Assembly: GCA_964458655.1 (NCBI GenBank) | Contig: CAYWJT010000007.1 | Location: forward strand, 1-60,855 | Length of the DNA stretch: 60,855 nucleotides | Direction of reading: 5' to 3' | Origin: CAYWJT01 sp964458655 | Lineage (GTDB): Bacteria; Acidobacteriota; Aminicenantia; Aminicenantales; Saccharicenantaceae | Notes under the pieces: generated by a model | Database searches by the model: none | Seen by the model: only the letters and a program-made list of their open reading frames with translations | What the model was told of the DNA's origin: nothing | Part shown: positions 34,004 through 42,858 of the stretch, one piece after another | Numbering within the stretch: the stretch's first letter is position 1 | Layout of the letters: each line of letters begins with the position of its first letter | Program-made: the position numbers and the translations under genes

Positions 34004-35464
34004 GTGAATCATATAGCTTTTTTCCTGAGGGATATCCATTTCGGGAAGAAGACGGGCAAGCTCACCTTCAAGAAGGACAGGGCCGTCCGCTACTTCTTCT
34101 TCCAGGACGGCGAGCTCATCCAGGTCAAGACCAACGTCCCCGAGGAGAGGCTGGGCGAGATCCTGTTCAAGACCCAGAGGCTGTCGCAGGACGCCTACGC
34201 CAAGCTGGACGATTTCATCGAGCTCAACATGAGCCTGGGCCAGGCTCTCAAGAAGCGTGGCGTCGTTTCCGAGCACGACCTGGAGGAGGCTCTGGCCTTC
34301 CAGGTGCGCGAGACCATCCTCAACTGTTTCCCGCATTTCGACGCCGAGATCACCTTCCTCGAGCACGAGAAGTTCTCCGAAAAGCCGGACCGGCCGAAGG
34401 CCAACATCCCTTTCCTGATCGAGTACGGCATAAGGCGCATACCCGAGACCGAGCCCTTGAAAAGGTTCCTGGCCGCCAGGGTGCCGGTCCAGAGGAGCAA
34501 GGCCCTGGTCTACCTTCTGACCGATGAGGAAAAGAAGCTCCTGGAGCTCTTCCAGGGGCAGGACAAGGCCGAGTTCACGCTGCGGACGAGCGAATTCGCT
34601 CCGGATTTCTTCTGGAAGAGCCTGTATCTCTTCTACTGCCTCAACATAGTCGAATTTAAGGGCGCGGAGGAAAAAGCGGAAAAAGGCGCCGCCGCCGGCA
34701 AGCCGGCCGCTGGGAACGACACCGCCAACGAGAAGGCGGCCGACCTGGCGGAGGTCCACGCCATCCGTTACACGCTGAGCAGCCGGAACTACTATCAGCT
34801 GCTTGGAGTGAGCCGCGACAGCCGAGAAGACGAGGTCAAGAAGGCCTATTTCAGGCTGGCCCGCAGGTTCCATCCCGACAGGTTCCCGCGCGACCTGCCG
34901 AAGGAATCCCGGGCCATGATCGAGGAAGTCTTCAGCGCCATGACCGTCGCCTACCGGACGCTCATGGACGGGGACAAGAGAGCGGCCTACAACGAGAAAG
35001 CGGCGCCGGTCGAGGCCAAAGCCGAAGCCCAGGACGTTTTCCAGAAGGCCGACATCAAGTTCCGGCAGGGACGGACGCTTTACAACCAGGCCCGCTACCC
35101 GGAAGCCGTGGCCCTGCTGGAGGAAGCGGTCCGCATGCGCAAGGACAAAGGCGATTACTTCCTGCTCCTGGCCATGGCGGAATCCAAGCTCCCGGGTTAC
35201 TCGCGCAAAGCCGAGGAAGACTTCCTCAAGGCGCTGCAGCTCGAACCCTGGAACCCCGAAGGCTATGTCGGGTTGGGCATGCTTTACAAGCAGGAAGGCC
35301 TCAAGGTCAAGGCCCTGGCCCAGTTCAAGAAGGCTCTGGAGGTCGACCCGGAGCACTCCACCGCCCGCGAGCAGGTCGTCGAGCTTTCGGGCGGGAAGAA
35401 GAAAGGCCTGAAGGACTTCTTCTCCTTCAGCTTTTTCGGGTCCGGGAAGAAGCCGAAGAAATAA
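34004..35464 (+). CDS. DUF4388-DnaJ-TPR multidomain protein
   Basis: A 486-residue cytoplasmic protein. Residues about 1-120 resemble DUF4388/PATAN-type signalling domains (GKKTGKLTFKKDRAVRYFFFQDGELI). A helical middle and an Ala/Lys linker (about 220-250) follow, then a J domain at 262-327 with NYYQLLGVSRDSREDEVKKA and the HPD tripeptide at 290-292. The C-terminal part (about 345-460) consists of tetratricopeptide repeats (NQARYPEAVALLEEAVRM, EGLKVKALAQFKKALEVDP). Such fusions occur in Acidobacteriota and Deltaproteobacteria; the J domain should recruit a DnaK. The 3' end overlaps convergent ligA by 38 bases. GTG start. Confidence 0.85.
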   Translation: MNHIAFFLRDIHFGKKTGKLTFKKDRAVRYFFFQDGELIQVKTNVPEERLGEILFKTQRLSQDAYAKLDDFIELNMSLGQALKKRGVVSEHDLEEALAFQVRETILNCFPHFDAEITFLEHEKFSEKPDRPKANIPFLIEYGIRRIPETEPLKRFLAARVPVQRSKALVYLLTDEEKKLLELFQGQDKAEFTLRTSEFAPDFFWKSLYLFYCLNIVEFKGAEEKAEKGAAAGKPAAGNDTANEKAADLAEVHAIRYTLSSRNYYQLLGVSRDSREDEVKKAYFRLARRFHPDRFPRDLPKESRAMIEEVFSAMTVAYRTLMDGDKRAAYNEKAAPVEAKAEAQDVFQKADIKFRQGRTLYNQARYPEAVALLEEAVRMRKDKGDYFLLLAMAESKLPGYSRKAEEDFLKALQLEPWNPEGYVGLGMLYKQEGLKVKALAQFKKALEVDPEHSTAREQVVELSGGKKKGLKDFFSFSFFGSGKKPKK

Positions 35465-37457
35465 GCTCCAGGAATTCCTTTTCACCTATCGTCCTTACGC
35501 CCAGCTCCCGCGCTTTTTCCAGCTTGGAGCCGGGCGATTCGCCGACGACCAGGCAAGTGGTCTTTTTGGTGACCGAGGAGCCGACCTCGGCGCCGAGCTT
35601 TTCGAGCTTCTCCCGGGCTTCTTCCCTGGTGAAGGCGGCCAGCGTCCCGGTGATGACGAAGACCTGGCCGGCAAGCGGCCGGGCCTCCTTTGGAGGCGCT
35701 TCTCCTGAGCGCGTGTCGACGCCGGCCTCGCGCAGCTTGCGGATGAGCAGGCGGTTCGCCGGCTGGGCGAAGAAGAACCTGATGCTCTTGGCCACGACCT
35801 CGCCGACGTCCTCGACCTGCCGGAGCTCCTCTTCGCCGGCCTGCTCCAGGGCCTCGAGGCTGCCGAAGCGCTCGGCCAGGGACCTGGCCAGACGCTCCCC
35901 GACATGACGCATGCCCAGGGCGAATATCAGGCGGGCGAGCTCCCGCTTCTTGGACTGCTCGACCTGGGCCAGGAGGTTGGAGGCGCTCTTGGGCCCCATC
36001 CTCTCCAGCGCCACCAGGTCCTCGTGGCGCAGTTTGTAGATGTCCGGCAGGGAGCGCACCAGGCCGGCGGCCAGCAGCTGGTCGACCAGCGCCTCGCCCA
36101 GGCCTTCGATGTCCATGGCCCGGCGCGAAGCGTAATGGATGACCGATTCCCGGAGCCGGGCCGGGCAGGACGGGTTGACGCATCTCGAGACGGCTTCGCC
36201 TTCGGGCTTGAACACGGCCGACTTGCAGACCGGGCACTCTTTGGGCCAGACGAACGGCTTCTCGCGGCCGGTCCGGCGCTCCTTCATGACCGAGACGACG
36301 TGGGGGATGACGTCGCCGCTGCGCTCGATAAGCACATGGTCGCCGACCCGGATGTCCTTGCGCTTGAGCTCTTCCTCGTTGTGGAGAGTGGAGCGGCTGA
36401 TGGTCACGCCGCCCAGCCTGACCGGCTCCAGGACGGCGACGGGCGTCAGGGCGCCGGTCCGGCCGACTTGGACGATTATGTCGTTGACGCGGGTCGTGGC
36501 CTGGCGGGCCGGGAACTTGAAGGCCACCGCCCAGCGCGGCGATTTGGCCGTCGCGCCGAGCAGGGCCCGCTCCTCGGCCGAGTTTACCTTGATAACAATG
36601 CCGTCCACGTCGTAGTCCAGGCCGTCCCTCTTCTCCTGCCATTCCCGGTAGTAGTCGAGGACGTCGTCGAGCGAGCGGCAGAGGCGGGCGTTGGGGTTGG
36701 TCTTGAACCCGAGTTCTTTCAGTCGCCGAAGCGATCCCCACTGGCTGGGAAGTTCCCGGCCGTCGACGAAGAGGTAGTAGATGAACGTGTCCAGGCCGCG
36801 CCCGGCCACTTCCCTGGGGTCGAGCAGGCGGACCGAGCCGGCCGCCGCGTTCCTGGGGTTGGCGAAGAGCGCCTCGCCTTTTTCCTCCCTGTCCCGGTTT
36901 ATGGCCCGGAAGGACTCGAAGGGCAGGTAGATCTCGCCGCGGACCTCGACGTCGCCTTTTTCCTCGATGACCAGGGGCAGGGTGCGGATGGTCTTGACGT
37001 TGGCCGTGATGTCGTCGCCGCGGAAGCCGTCGCCCCTCGTGACCGCCTGCGCGAACCTGCCTTCGCGGTAGAAGATGGAGACGCTCAGGCCGTCGATCTT
37101 GAGCTCGGCCACGTATTCGACCGCGCGGCCCTCGAGGAGCTTGCGCACGCGCTCGTCGAACTCCCGGAGCTCCGCCTCGTTGTAGCAGTTGTCCATGCTG
37201 AGCATGGGGGTGCGGTGGGTTACAGTGCGGAAGCCCTCGAGCGGCTTTTCACCCACCCGCTGGGTGGGCGATTCGGGTGTTATGAACTCGGGGAAGCGGG
37301 CCTCGAGCTCGCCGAGCTCCCGCATCAGGCCGTCGAACTCGGCGTCCGAGATCTGGGGGTCGTTGTCTATGTAGTATTTCTTCTCGTGGTAGGCGATCTC
37401 GCGGCGCAGGGCCTCGATCCGCCTGCGGGCCTGGTCGCGCGTGAGAGAGGAGGGCAT
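35427..37457 (-). CDS. ligA: NAD-dependent DNA ligase
   Basis: LigA seals nicks in replication and repair using NAD. 676 residues with the full domain set: Ia region (HEKKYYIDNDPQISDAEFD), adenylation domain with Lys120 in AELKIDGLSV, OB fold, a four-Cys zinc finger (CPVCKSAVF, CVNPSCPA), helix-hairpin-helix repeats (about 480-570) and a C-terminal BRCT domain (about 590-670). ATG 37457 with GGGGGAAGGG upstream. The last codons overlap the convergent DnaJ-like gene, an unusual 38-base tail-to-tail overlap. Confidence 0.97.
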   Translation of the reverse strand: MPSSLTRDQARRRIEALRREIAYHEKKYYIDNDPQISDAEFDGLMRELGELEARFPEFITPESPTQRVGEKPLEGFRTVTHRTPMLSMDNCYNEAELREFDERVRKLLEGRAVEYVAELKIDGLSVSIFYREGRFAQAVTRGDGFRGDDITANVKTIRTLPLVIEEKGDVEVRGEIYLPFESFRAINRDREEKGEALFANPRNAAAGSVRLLDPREVAGRGLDTFIYYLFVDGRELPSQWGSLRRLKELGFKTNPNARLCRSLDDVLDYYREWQEKRDGLDYDVDGIVIKVNSAEERALLGATAKSPRWAVAFKFPARQATTRVNDIIVQVGRTGALTPVAVLEPVRLGGVTISRSTLHNEEELKRKDIRVGDHVLIERSGDVIPHVVSVMKERRTGREKPFVWPKECPVCKSAVFKPEGEAVSRCVNPSCPARLRESVIHYASRRAMDIEGLGEALVDQLLAAGLVRSLPDIYKLRHEDLVALERMGPKSASNLLAQVEQSKKRELARLIFALGMRHVGERLARSLAERFGSLEALEQAGEEELRQVEDVGEVVAKSIRFFFAQPANRLLIRKLREAGVDTRSGEAPPKEARPLAGQVFVITGTLAAFTREEAREKLEKLGAEVGSSVTKKTTCLVVGESPGSKLEKARELGVRTIGEKEFLELISSASSRTRKS

Positions 37458-37543
37458 CCCTTCCCCCTTCCTTGGCCGGGGCCGCGGCCTCGAACGGCCG
37501 GTCCCGCCATCTTGCCTGCGTCCGCCCGCCGGAGCCGCGGGCC

Positions 37544-38710
37544 TTACTTGCCGAGCTTGGCCCTGACCTGGGCGATGAGCTGGTTGAACTTGTCGAGGAC
37601 GGATTTCTGCTCCGCCTGGATCCTGTTGATGGCTTCCTGCTCGGCCGCGATGGCCTCGTTCAGCTTGCGCATCGTCCTCTTATCGGAGTCGGACAGGTCG
37701 TCCTCGCTCTTGTCGCCGAACCTCTCGTTGAAGGTCTTGGTCAGCTCCTGCAGGGCCTTGTTGTGCTCCTCGATCTTGGCGAAGCTCTCCTTGAGCTCCT
37801 TGTTGTCGCCGAGGAAGAGGTTCTGGGCCATGCCGAGGCACTGCTTGGACTGGGCCGGATAGAGTATGCCGGCCTCGATCAGCATCATCATGGCTTCCTG
37901 GCGCACCGAGGCGTCGGTCTTGGCCTTGTTGGCCAGGATAATGCCGATGTTGTAGGCGAGCTCGCCGCTCTTCCTCTTGGCGTAGGCTTCCTTGTAGACC
38001 TGGAGGGCCTCGTCGGTCTTGCCGGCCTTGTAGAGCGTCTGGCCGAGGATGACGGCGCTTTCAGGGCCGGGCGCGGTGGCGTAGAAGTTGCGGAAGATCT
38101 TCTCCGCGTCCTGGTAGCGTTGGCTGTCGTAGAGGGTCTTGCCGAGCTTCTTCAGCGTCGCGGAGACCTTGGGGTCCTTGTTGACCTGGAAAGCCGTGAT
38201 GTAGGCGTCGGCCGCGCCCGAATAGTCCTTGGCCTTTTCGGCGCTGTCCCCGATGAGCAGGTAGCCGGCCACGATGACCTTGTTCCAGTCGGCGGCTTGG
38301 GCGGGGTTCTTGTCGCGCATCGCTTTGCCGAAGTCGGCGAGCTTCTGGCCGAAGCCCTTGGCCTTGTCGTACTGGCCCGAGGCGGCGCTTATGGTGGAGA
38401 GGTTCGCGAGGAGCGAGATTCTGGTCGTGTCGTCGATGCCGCTCATGCCCAGCGCTTTCTCGCCGGCCTGGATGGACTCCTGCGCCGGCTTGGACGGGCA
38501 GGGGGTCAGGCAGTAATAGGCCCAGGCGTAGTTCTCGTAAGTGGTGCCCTGGCCGGCGTACTTGCCCAGGTAAGCCTTGAGGGCCTGGGCTTTCTGGCAG
38601 TTGTCGGAAAGCTGCATGGCCTTGATGTATTCCTCGTCCGCGCTCTGCGCGAAGGCCGCGCCGGCGACGAGAAGCAATAGGGCCGCTGTCGTCAAGAAGG
38701 TCCTTTTCAT
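37544..38710 (-). CDS. Exported tetratricopeptide-repeat protein
   Basis: A 388-residue protein with a clear signal peptide (MKRTFLTTAALLLLVAGAAFAQ, cut after AFA). Helical repeats of TPR type follow from about residue 25 to 285, for example AAADAYITAFQV-like and YDSQRYQDAEKIFRNFYA units. The C-terminal about 90 residues are charged and predicted coiled coil (LTKTFNERFGDKSEDD, QEAINRIQAEQKSVLDKF). Probably a periplasmic scaffold; no specific partner can be named. It is monocistronic, with 86 bases between it and ligA on the same strand. Confidence 0.85.
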   Translation of the reverse strand: MKRTFLTTAALLLLVAGAAFAQSADEEYIKAMQLSDNCQKAQALKAYLGKYAGQGTTYENYAWAYYCLTPCPSKPAQESIQAGEKALGMSGIDDTTRISLLANLSTISAASGQYDKAKGFGQKLADFGKAMRDKNPAQAADWNKVIVAGYLLIGDSAEKAKDYSGAADAYITAFQVNKDPKVSATLKKLGKTLYDSQRYQDAEKIFRNFYATAPGPESAVILGQTLYKAGKTDEALQVYKEAYAKRKSGELAYNIGIILANKAKTDASVRQEAMMMLIEAGILYPAQSKQCLGMAQNLFLGDNKELKESFAKIEEHNKALQELTKTFNERFGDKSEDDLSDSDKRTMRKLNEAIAAEQEAINRIQAEQKSVLDKFNQLIAQVRAKLGK

Positions 38711-38859
38711 TCGATACCTCGCTCCGAAATTTCGGAAATGTTAGCCTGAATGAACCCGGTTGTCAATAACGTCCGAAGAGCAAATAAGCCCGATACTTCC
38801 AACACAGACAATATTATAGCAAATACCGTGCCAACTCCGCCATCAGGTGGAGCGCCCCT

Positions 38860-38888
38860 TTGCTTTCCGTAAACCCATAAAATATAAT
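38860..38888 (+). promoter_or_regulatory. Promoter of murB with almost no leader
   Basis: TTGCTT at 38860-38865, 17-base spacer and TATAAT at 38883-38888. The murB ATG begins eight bases after the -10 box, so transcription would start at or next to the start codon. Confidence 0.6.
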
Positions 38889-38895
38889 ACCCGCG

Positions 38896-39840
38896 ATGAC
38901 CTCCAAAGAAGACTTCAGCCGGCTTTTCCTTGAACGAATAGGCAAGAATCTTTACATCGACAGGCCGCTTGCCGAGCTTTCCAACTTCAGGATAGGCGGC
39001 CCGGCCGACCTCTTTTTCGAAGCCGGGAACACCGAGGAATTGCGTCTGGCCGTCCGCACGGCGGCCGAAGCGGGCTTCCCTTTTTATGTAATCGGGGGCG
39101 GGTACAACGTCCTCTTTTCCGACGCCGGTTACCGGGGGCTCATCATCAAGAATGCCGGCCAGTCCGTCCGTGAAAGCCGCGGCTGTCTCGTGGCCTCCTC
39201 CGGGACCAGCCTGGGCGCGCTTCTGCAGACGGCCCTGACCCGGAACCTCCGCGGCTTGGAATTCCTGGCAGGCATCCCTGGCACGGTCGGCGGCGCGGTC
39301 TTCGGCAACGCCGGCGCCTTCGGCGGCTGCGTCGGCGACCGCCTCGACGAGGCGCTGGTGCTGGAATTCGCCGGCGGCCTGCGCGAAGAGTCGGTCGGCA
39401 GGGACGGACTCGGGTTCGGCTACCGGCATTCCCGGCTGAAGGCAACCCGTGCTCTCGTCCTGGAGGCGGCCTTCAGGACCGAGCCGGGCGAGCGCAAGGA
39501 ATCCGAAGCCCTGATCCGCGATTATCTCGAGCGCCGCAAAGCCAAGCACCCGCCCTGGGGAACGGCCTGCGCCGGAAGTTATTTCAAGAACCCCTGCCTG
39601 CCTGACGGCCGCAGGGTCGCCGCGGGCGAGCTCCTGGAGAAAGTCGGGGCCAAGGGGCTGGCTGTGGGCGGCGCCTCGGTTTACGAGGGCCACGCCAATT
39701 TCATCATCAACCGCGGCGGGGCGACGGCGTCCGACGTGCTCGCGCTCGCCGCCGAGCTCAAGAAGCGCGTGTTTGACCGTTTCGGGGTCGGCCTCGAGGA
39801 AGAGGTCATCCACGTCCCAGAAGACGCCTCAATGCTCTGA
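38896..39840 (+). CDS. murB: UDP-N-acetylenolpyruvoylglucosamine reductase
   Basis: MurB reduces UDP-GlcNAc-enolpyruvate to UDP-MurNAc using NADPH and FAD, the step after MurA. 314 residues; FAD-binding motifs NFRIGGPADLF and IGGGYNVLFSD, GLEFLAGIPGTVGGAVFGNAGAFGG (shown in parts), and the catalytic Ser in ACAGSYFKNP. The second active-site Glu lies near the C-terminus (HANFIINRGGATA region precedes it). Shortness and motifs suit type II MurB. It overlaps the convergent DUF2520 gene by 35 bases. murA is on the opposite strand 2 kb away. Confidence 0.95.
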   Translation: MTSKEDFSRLFLERIGKNLYIDRPLAELSNFRIGGPADLFFEAGNTEELRLAVRTAAEAGFPFYVIGGGYNVLFSDAGYRGLIIKNAGQSVRESRGCLVASSGTSLGALLQTALTRNLRGLEFLAGIPGTVGGAVFGNAGAFGGCVGDRLDEALVLEFAGGLREESVGRDGLGFGYRHSRLKATRALVLEAAFRTEPGERKESEALIRDYLERRKAKHPPWGTACAGSYFKNPCLPDGRRVAAGELLEKVGAKGLAVGGASVYEGHANFIINRGGATASDVLALAAELKKRVFDRFGVGLEEEVIHVPEDASML

Positions 39841-40672
39841 GCCTCGCCGGCGGCAGGCTCCCCTTAGGGACCATGTTTAGAGCGCTGCGGCCCAGGGCGA
39901 CATAGAGCCCTTTCAGCGCCGGCGTTCTTTTCAGAAGCTCGAGATGGCCGCGGACCGTTCCCACATCGCCCCTGACCACAGGGCCGCTCAGCGACCGGTC
40001 AATTCCCAGCTGTTCCATGTTGCTCAGCGTGCCCCGCATGAGCGGGAGCAGGTAGGCGCAAGCCGCCGCGCGGTCGAACCCGGCTGCCGTGAGAAGAGCG
40101 ACGGCCGCGGCCTCGAGCGAACTGAACCCGTTCGAAGCCAGGCTGCAGGCCAGATGAAGGAGCGGTTTGCGGCGGCCCGACACGATGAGCGCGCGGCCCC
40201 CGAGCGCTCTGACGACTTCCTCGGCCGCTTTCACGGCCGGCGCGTCCCCTTCGACGCTCCACCAGACGCCGCGGAAGCGGGAGGCCGGCAGCCCCCTCGC
40301 CGGGAACGATTGAGCCGGGTGCATCGAGGCAGTCGAGGCCCCCTTCAGTCTGAGCTTCGCGAGCGCTTTTGAGGTGAGCAGGCCGCTCGTGTGGACTACC
40401 GCCTTGCCCCGCCAATCGGCGCCGTTTTCGGACATGACCGCCGCCACTTCGGCCACCGCGGAGTCCGGGACCGAGATGATGACCAGGCTCTCACGCCGGC
40501 CCAGCCGGCCGTATCCGGCCGCTGTTTTCGCGCCAGGGATGAGCCCGCGGGCTTCTTGCCTGGCCCGGCGGCTCGCGTCCACGATAAGGACGGGTTCCCA
40601 ACCCCGGCCGGCCAGCGCCGCCGCCAGAGCCGACCCGAGACGACCCGCTCCAACCAGCGAAAAGGCCTTCAT
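39806..40672 (-). CDS. Rossmann-like / DUF2520 domain protein
   Basis: A 288-residue protein with an N-terminal Rossmann fold (FSLVGAGRLGSALAAALAG, NAD(P)-binding GxGxxG) and a C-terminal DUF2520 helical domain (about 145-280), resembling the NADP oxidoreductase/ketopantoate-reductase group. SMHPAQSFP is a family motif. The exact substrate is unknown; related genes are often near pantothenate genes, which are not seen here. ATG 40672 overlaps the yacP stop (ATGA), so the start is well supported. Last gene of murA-HIT-yacP-DUF2520, and it overlaps convergent murB. Confidence 0.88.
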   Translation of the reverse strand: MKAFSLVGAGRLGSALAAALAGRGWEPVLIVDASRRARQEARGLIPGAKTAAGYGRLGRRESLVIISVPDSAVAEVAAVMSENGADWRGKAVVHTSGLLTSKALAKLRLKGASTASMHPAQSFPARGLPASRFRGVWWSVEGDAPAVKAAEEVVRALGGRALIVSGRRKPLLHLACSLASNGFSSLEAAAVALLTAAGFDRAAACAYLLPLMRGTLSNMEQLGIDRSLSGPVVRGDVGTVRGHLELLKRTPALKGLYVALGRSALNMVPKGSLPPARLRALRRLLGRG

Positions 40673-41145
40673 TTTCGGCTCCTGAAAAAATCCTCCCATA
40701 GGTCGAGCTCGAGAGGCGAAGGCGCCCTGACGTGCTTTTCGAGCTCCTTCTGCTTCCGCCTGACCTTCAGGGCCGAGCCCAGCTCGCGGGCGAACTCCTC
40801 GGACCGTATGGAGGCCACTCCGGCCTTCCTGGCCGCTTCGCGCAGACGGCTGTCGGAGCTGACCAGGAAGAAACGCCGCCTGTCCGTCAGCCCGGCCAGC
40901 ATCTCAAGGATGAGGTCGTCGGCGCTCCGGCCCTGCCCCGGGAAATAGACCGTCACCTTTTCGCTCAGTCGCTCCGTCGTTGTTTCCGGGTCGCTGCCGC
41001 CGTCGAAGACCAGGTGTATGCGGGTTCTCGTCACCTTCTGGAAGGCGAGGAGCCTGGCGGTCAGACGCCCGCGGCCATCCTTGGACCTAAGCTCGCAAGG
41101 CGCCACCTTGCCCAGAAGGTTATTGCCGTCGATTAAGTAGGCCAT
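40669..41145 (-). CDS. YacP-like NYN-domain (PIN-type) RNase
   Basis: A 158-residue protein of the NYN/YacP group. MAYLIDGNNLLGK carries the first catalytic Asp; later acidic positions are in LVFDGGSDPET, GRSADDLILEML and LVSSDSRLREAA. The PIN-like fold suggests a metal-dependent ribonuclease acting on RNA or ribosome processing. It sits between the HIT gene (seven bases) and DUF2520 (four-base overlap) in one operon. The specific substrate is unknown. Confidence 0.87.
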   Translation of the reverse strand: MAYLIDGNNLLGKVAPCELRSKDGRGRLTARLLAFQKVTRTRIHLVFDGGSDPETTTERLSEKVTVYFPGQGRSADDLILEMLAGLTDRRRFFLVSSDSRLREAARKAGVASIRSEEFARELGSALKVRRKQKELEKHVRAPSPLELDLWEDFFRSRK

Positions 41146-41152
41146 GTCCGGC

Positions 41153-41497
41153 TCACCCGGGCGGCCAGCCCATCGGCCTTCCGCCCAGAAGATGCAGGTG
41201 TATATGGAAGACAGATTGCCCGGACCAAGGCCCGGTGTTGAGCACCAGTCGGTAACCCTTCCGGTCGAGCCCCCTGGAGCGGGCGATCTCCCGAGCCCTG
41301 AGCATGAGCTCGCCTAGGATCTCCTTTTCCGCCTCCGTGACGTCGCCGAGCGAAGCGATGTGCTTCTTCGGGATGACGAGGATATGCGTCGGCGCCTGGG
41401 GGTTGATGTCCTCGAAGGCGAAGACCCGCTCGTCCTCGTAGACCGGTTTGGAGCGGGATTCCCCGTTGACGATGCGGCAGAATATGCAGTCGTCCAT
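41153..41497 (-). CDS. HIT-family hydrolase
   Basis: A histidine-triad nucleotide hydrolase of 114 residues (HinT type). The N-terminus has CIFCRIVNGE with two of the zinc-ligand-like cysteines. The HIT motif QSVFHIHLHLLGGRPMGW places His98, His100 and His102 in the catalytic triad. Such enzymes split AMP-lysine or adenosine phosphoramidates. It lies 15 bases after murA and seven before yacP in the same operon. Confidence 0.95.
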   Translation of the reverse strand: MDDCIFCRIVNGESRSKPVYEDERVFAFEDINPQAPTHILVIPKKHIASLGDVTEAEKEILGELMLRAREIARSRGLDRKGYRLVLNTGPWSGQSVFHIHLHLLGGRPMGWPPG

Positions 41498-41512
41498 GTG
41501 CCGGCCTTCCGT

Positions 41513-42775
41513 TCAGTCCTGGAGCCTCTCGACCCGGGCTCCCAGCCCGGCCAGTTTCTGCTCCAGATTCTCGTAGCCCCGGTCGAGATGCTCGATGTCG
41601 TTTATCACCGTCCGGCCGCTAGCGATGAGCCCGGCCAAAACGAGCGAAGCCGAGGCCCGCAGGTCCGTCGCCAAGACCTCTGCGCCGGAAAGCGGCGTTT
41701 TGCCCCTGATGACGGCCTTGTCGCCCTGAACTTCGATGAAGGCGCCCAGCCGGATAAGCTCGTTGACGTGGCCGAAGCGGCGGTCGAATATGGTTTCGGT
41801 GATTATGGACGTGCCTTCGGCCTGGGTCAGCAGTACCATGAACTGGGCCTGCATGTCGGTGGGGAAGCCCGGGTAGGGCGAAGTCGTGATGTCTTGGGGC
41901 CTGACCCGCGTGCCGCCGACGACGCGCAGGCTGCGCCGTCCGGCCGGCTCGACGCGGGCCCCAGAAAGGACGAGCTTCTCCGCGACCGTCCGGACGTGGG
42001 CCGGCTCGACGTTGGTGAGCAGGACGTCTCCCCCGGTCAGGGCCGCCGCCACCATAAAGGTGCCGGCTTCGATTCGGTCGGGAATGATGGAATGTTCGGC
42101 GCCGTGGAGCTCCTTCACCCCCCGGATCCGGAGAGTGTCCTCCCCGGACCATTCGAGCTTGGCGCCCATTTTCCTGAGCAGGGCGGCCAGGTCCGTGACC
42201 TCCGGCTCCAAGGCGCAGTTCCTGAGCACGGTCTCGCCCTCGGCCAGGACGGCGGCCATCATCAGGTTCTCGGTGCCCGTGACCGTTTTTTTCTCGAACT
42301 CGACCTCGGCCCCGCGCAGCCTCTTCGCCCGGGCGTGGATGTAGCCGTGCTCGATGCTGATCTCGGCCCCGAGCTTTTGCAGGCCGGCGATATGCAGGTC
42401 GATGGGCCGGGAGCCGATGGCGCAGCCGCCGGGCAGGGCCACGACCGCTCGGCCGGCGCGGGCCAGGAGCGGCCCGAGCACGAGCACCGAGGCCCGCATC
42501 GCCCTGACGAGTTCGTATGAGGCCTCGTCGGAAGCGATGTCGGCCACCTTGAGCGAAAGCGACCTTTTCTCGATGCTGTAGGCGCCGCCCAGGCCTTCGA
42601 TGAGCGTCAGGATGGTCTGGACGTCCTTGACGAGAGGGACGTTCTTCAGGCGCAGCTCGTCGGCCGTGAGGAGCCCGGCGGCGATGGCCGGCAGGACGGC
42701 GTTCTTGGCGCCGCTTATCCGGACCCGGCCCTTGAGGCGCAGGTCGCGGCTTCCCGAAACAACCAGCTTGGCCAT
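41513..42775 (-). CDS. murA: UDP-N-acetylglucosamine 1-carboxyvinyltransferase
   Basis: MurA transfers enolpyruvate from PEP to UDP-GlcNAc, the first committed peptidoglycan step. 420 residues, normal length, two inverted EPSP-synthase-like domains. SGAKNAVLP holds the catalytic Lys. The loop cysteine is present at position 118 (LPGGCAIGSRPID), so the enzyme should be fosfomycin sensitive in vitro. PGFPTDMQAQFM and TIFDRRFGHVNEL are typical. First gene of a four-gene operon; 83 bases separate it from AOR upstream. Confidence 0.96.
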   Translation of the reverse strand: MAKLVVSGSRDLRLKGRVRISGAKNAVLPAIAAGLLTADELRLKNVPLVKDVQTILTLIEGLGGAYSIEKRSLSLKVADIASDEASYELVRAMRASVLVLGPLLARAGRAVVALPGGCAIGSRPIDLHIAGLQKLGAEISIEHGYIHARAKRLRGAEVEFEKKTVTGTENLMMAAVLAEGETVLRNCALEPEVTDLAALLRKMGAKLEWSGEDTLRIRGVKELHGAEHSIIPDRIEAGTFMVAAALTGGDVLLTNVEPAHVRTVAEKLVLSGARVEPAGRRSLRVVGGTRVRPQDITTSPYPGFPTDMQAQFMVLLTQAEGTSIITETIFDRRFGHVNELIRLGAFIEVQGDKAVIRGKTPLSGAEVLATDLRASASLVLAGLIASGRTVINDIEHLDRGYENLEQKLAGLGARVERLQD

Positions 42776-42858
42776 GGCCTGATTCTATCGGAAAGAGGGG
42801 GTGAATTCAACGCGCGGCCCGCTTCCGCCGACCCGGATACTCTTCCCGTGCCCGGGGC

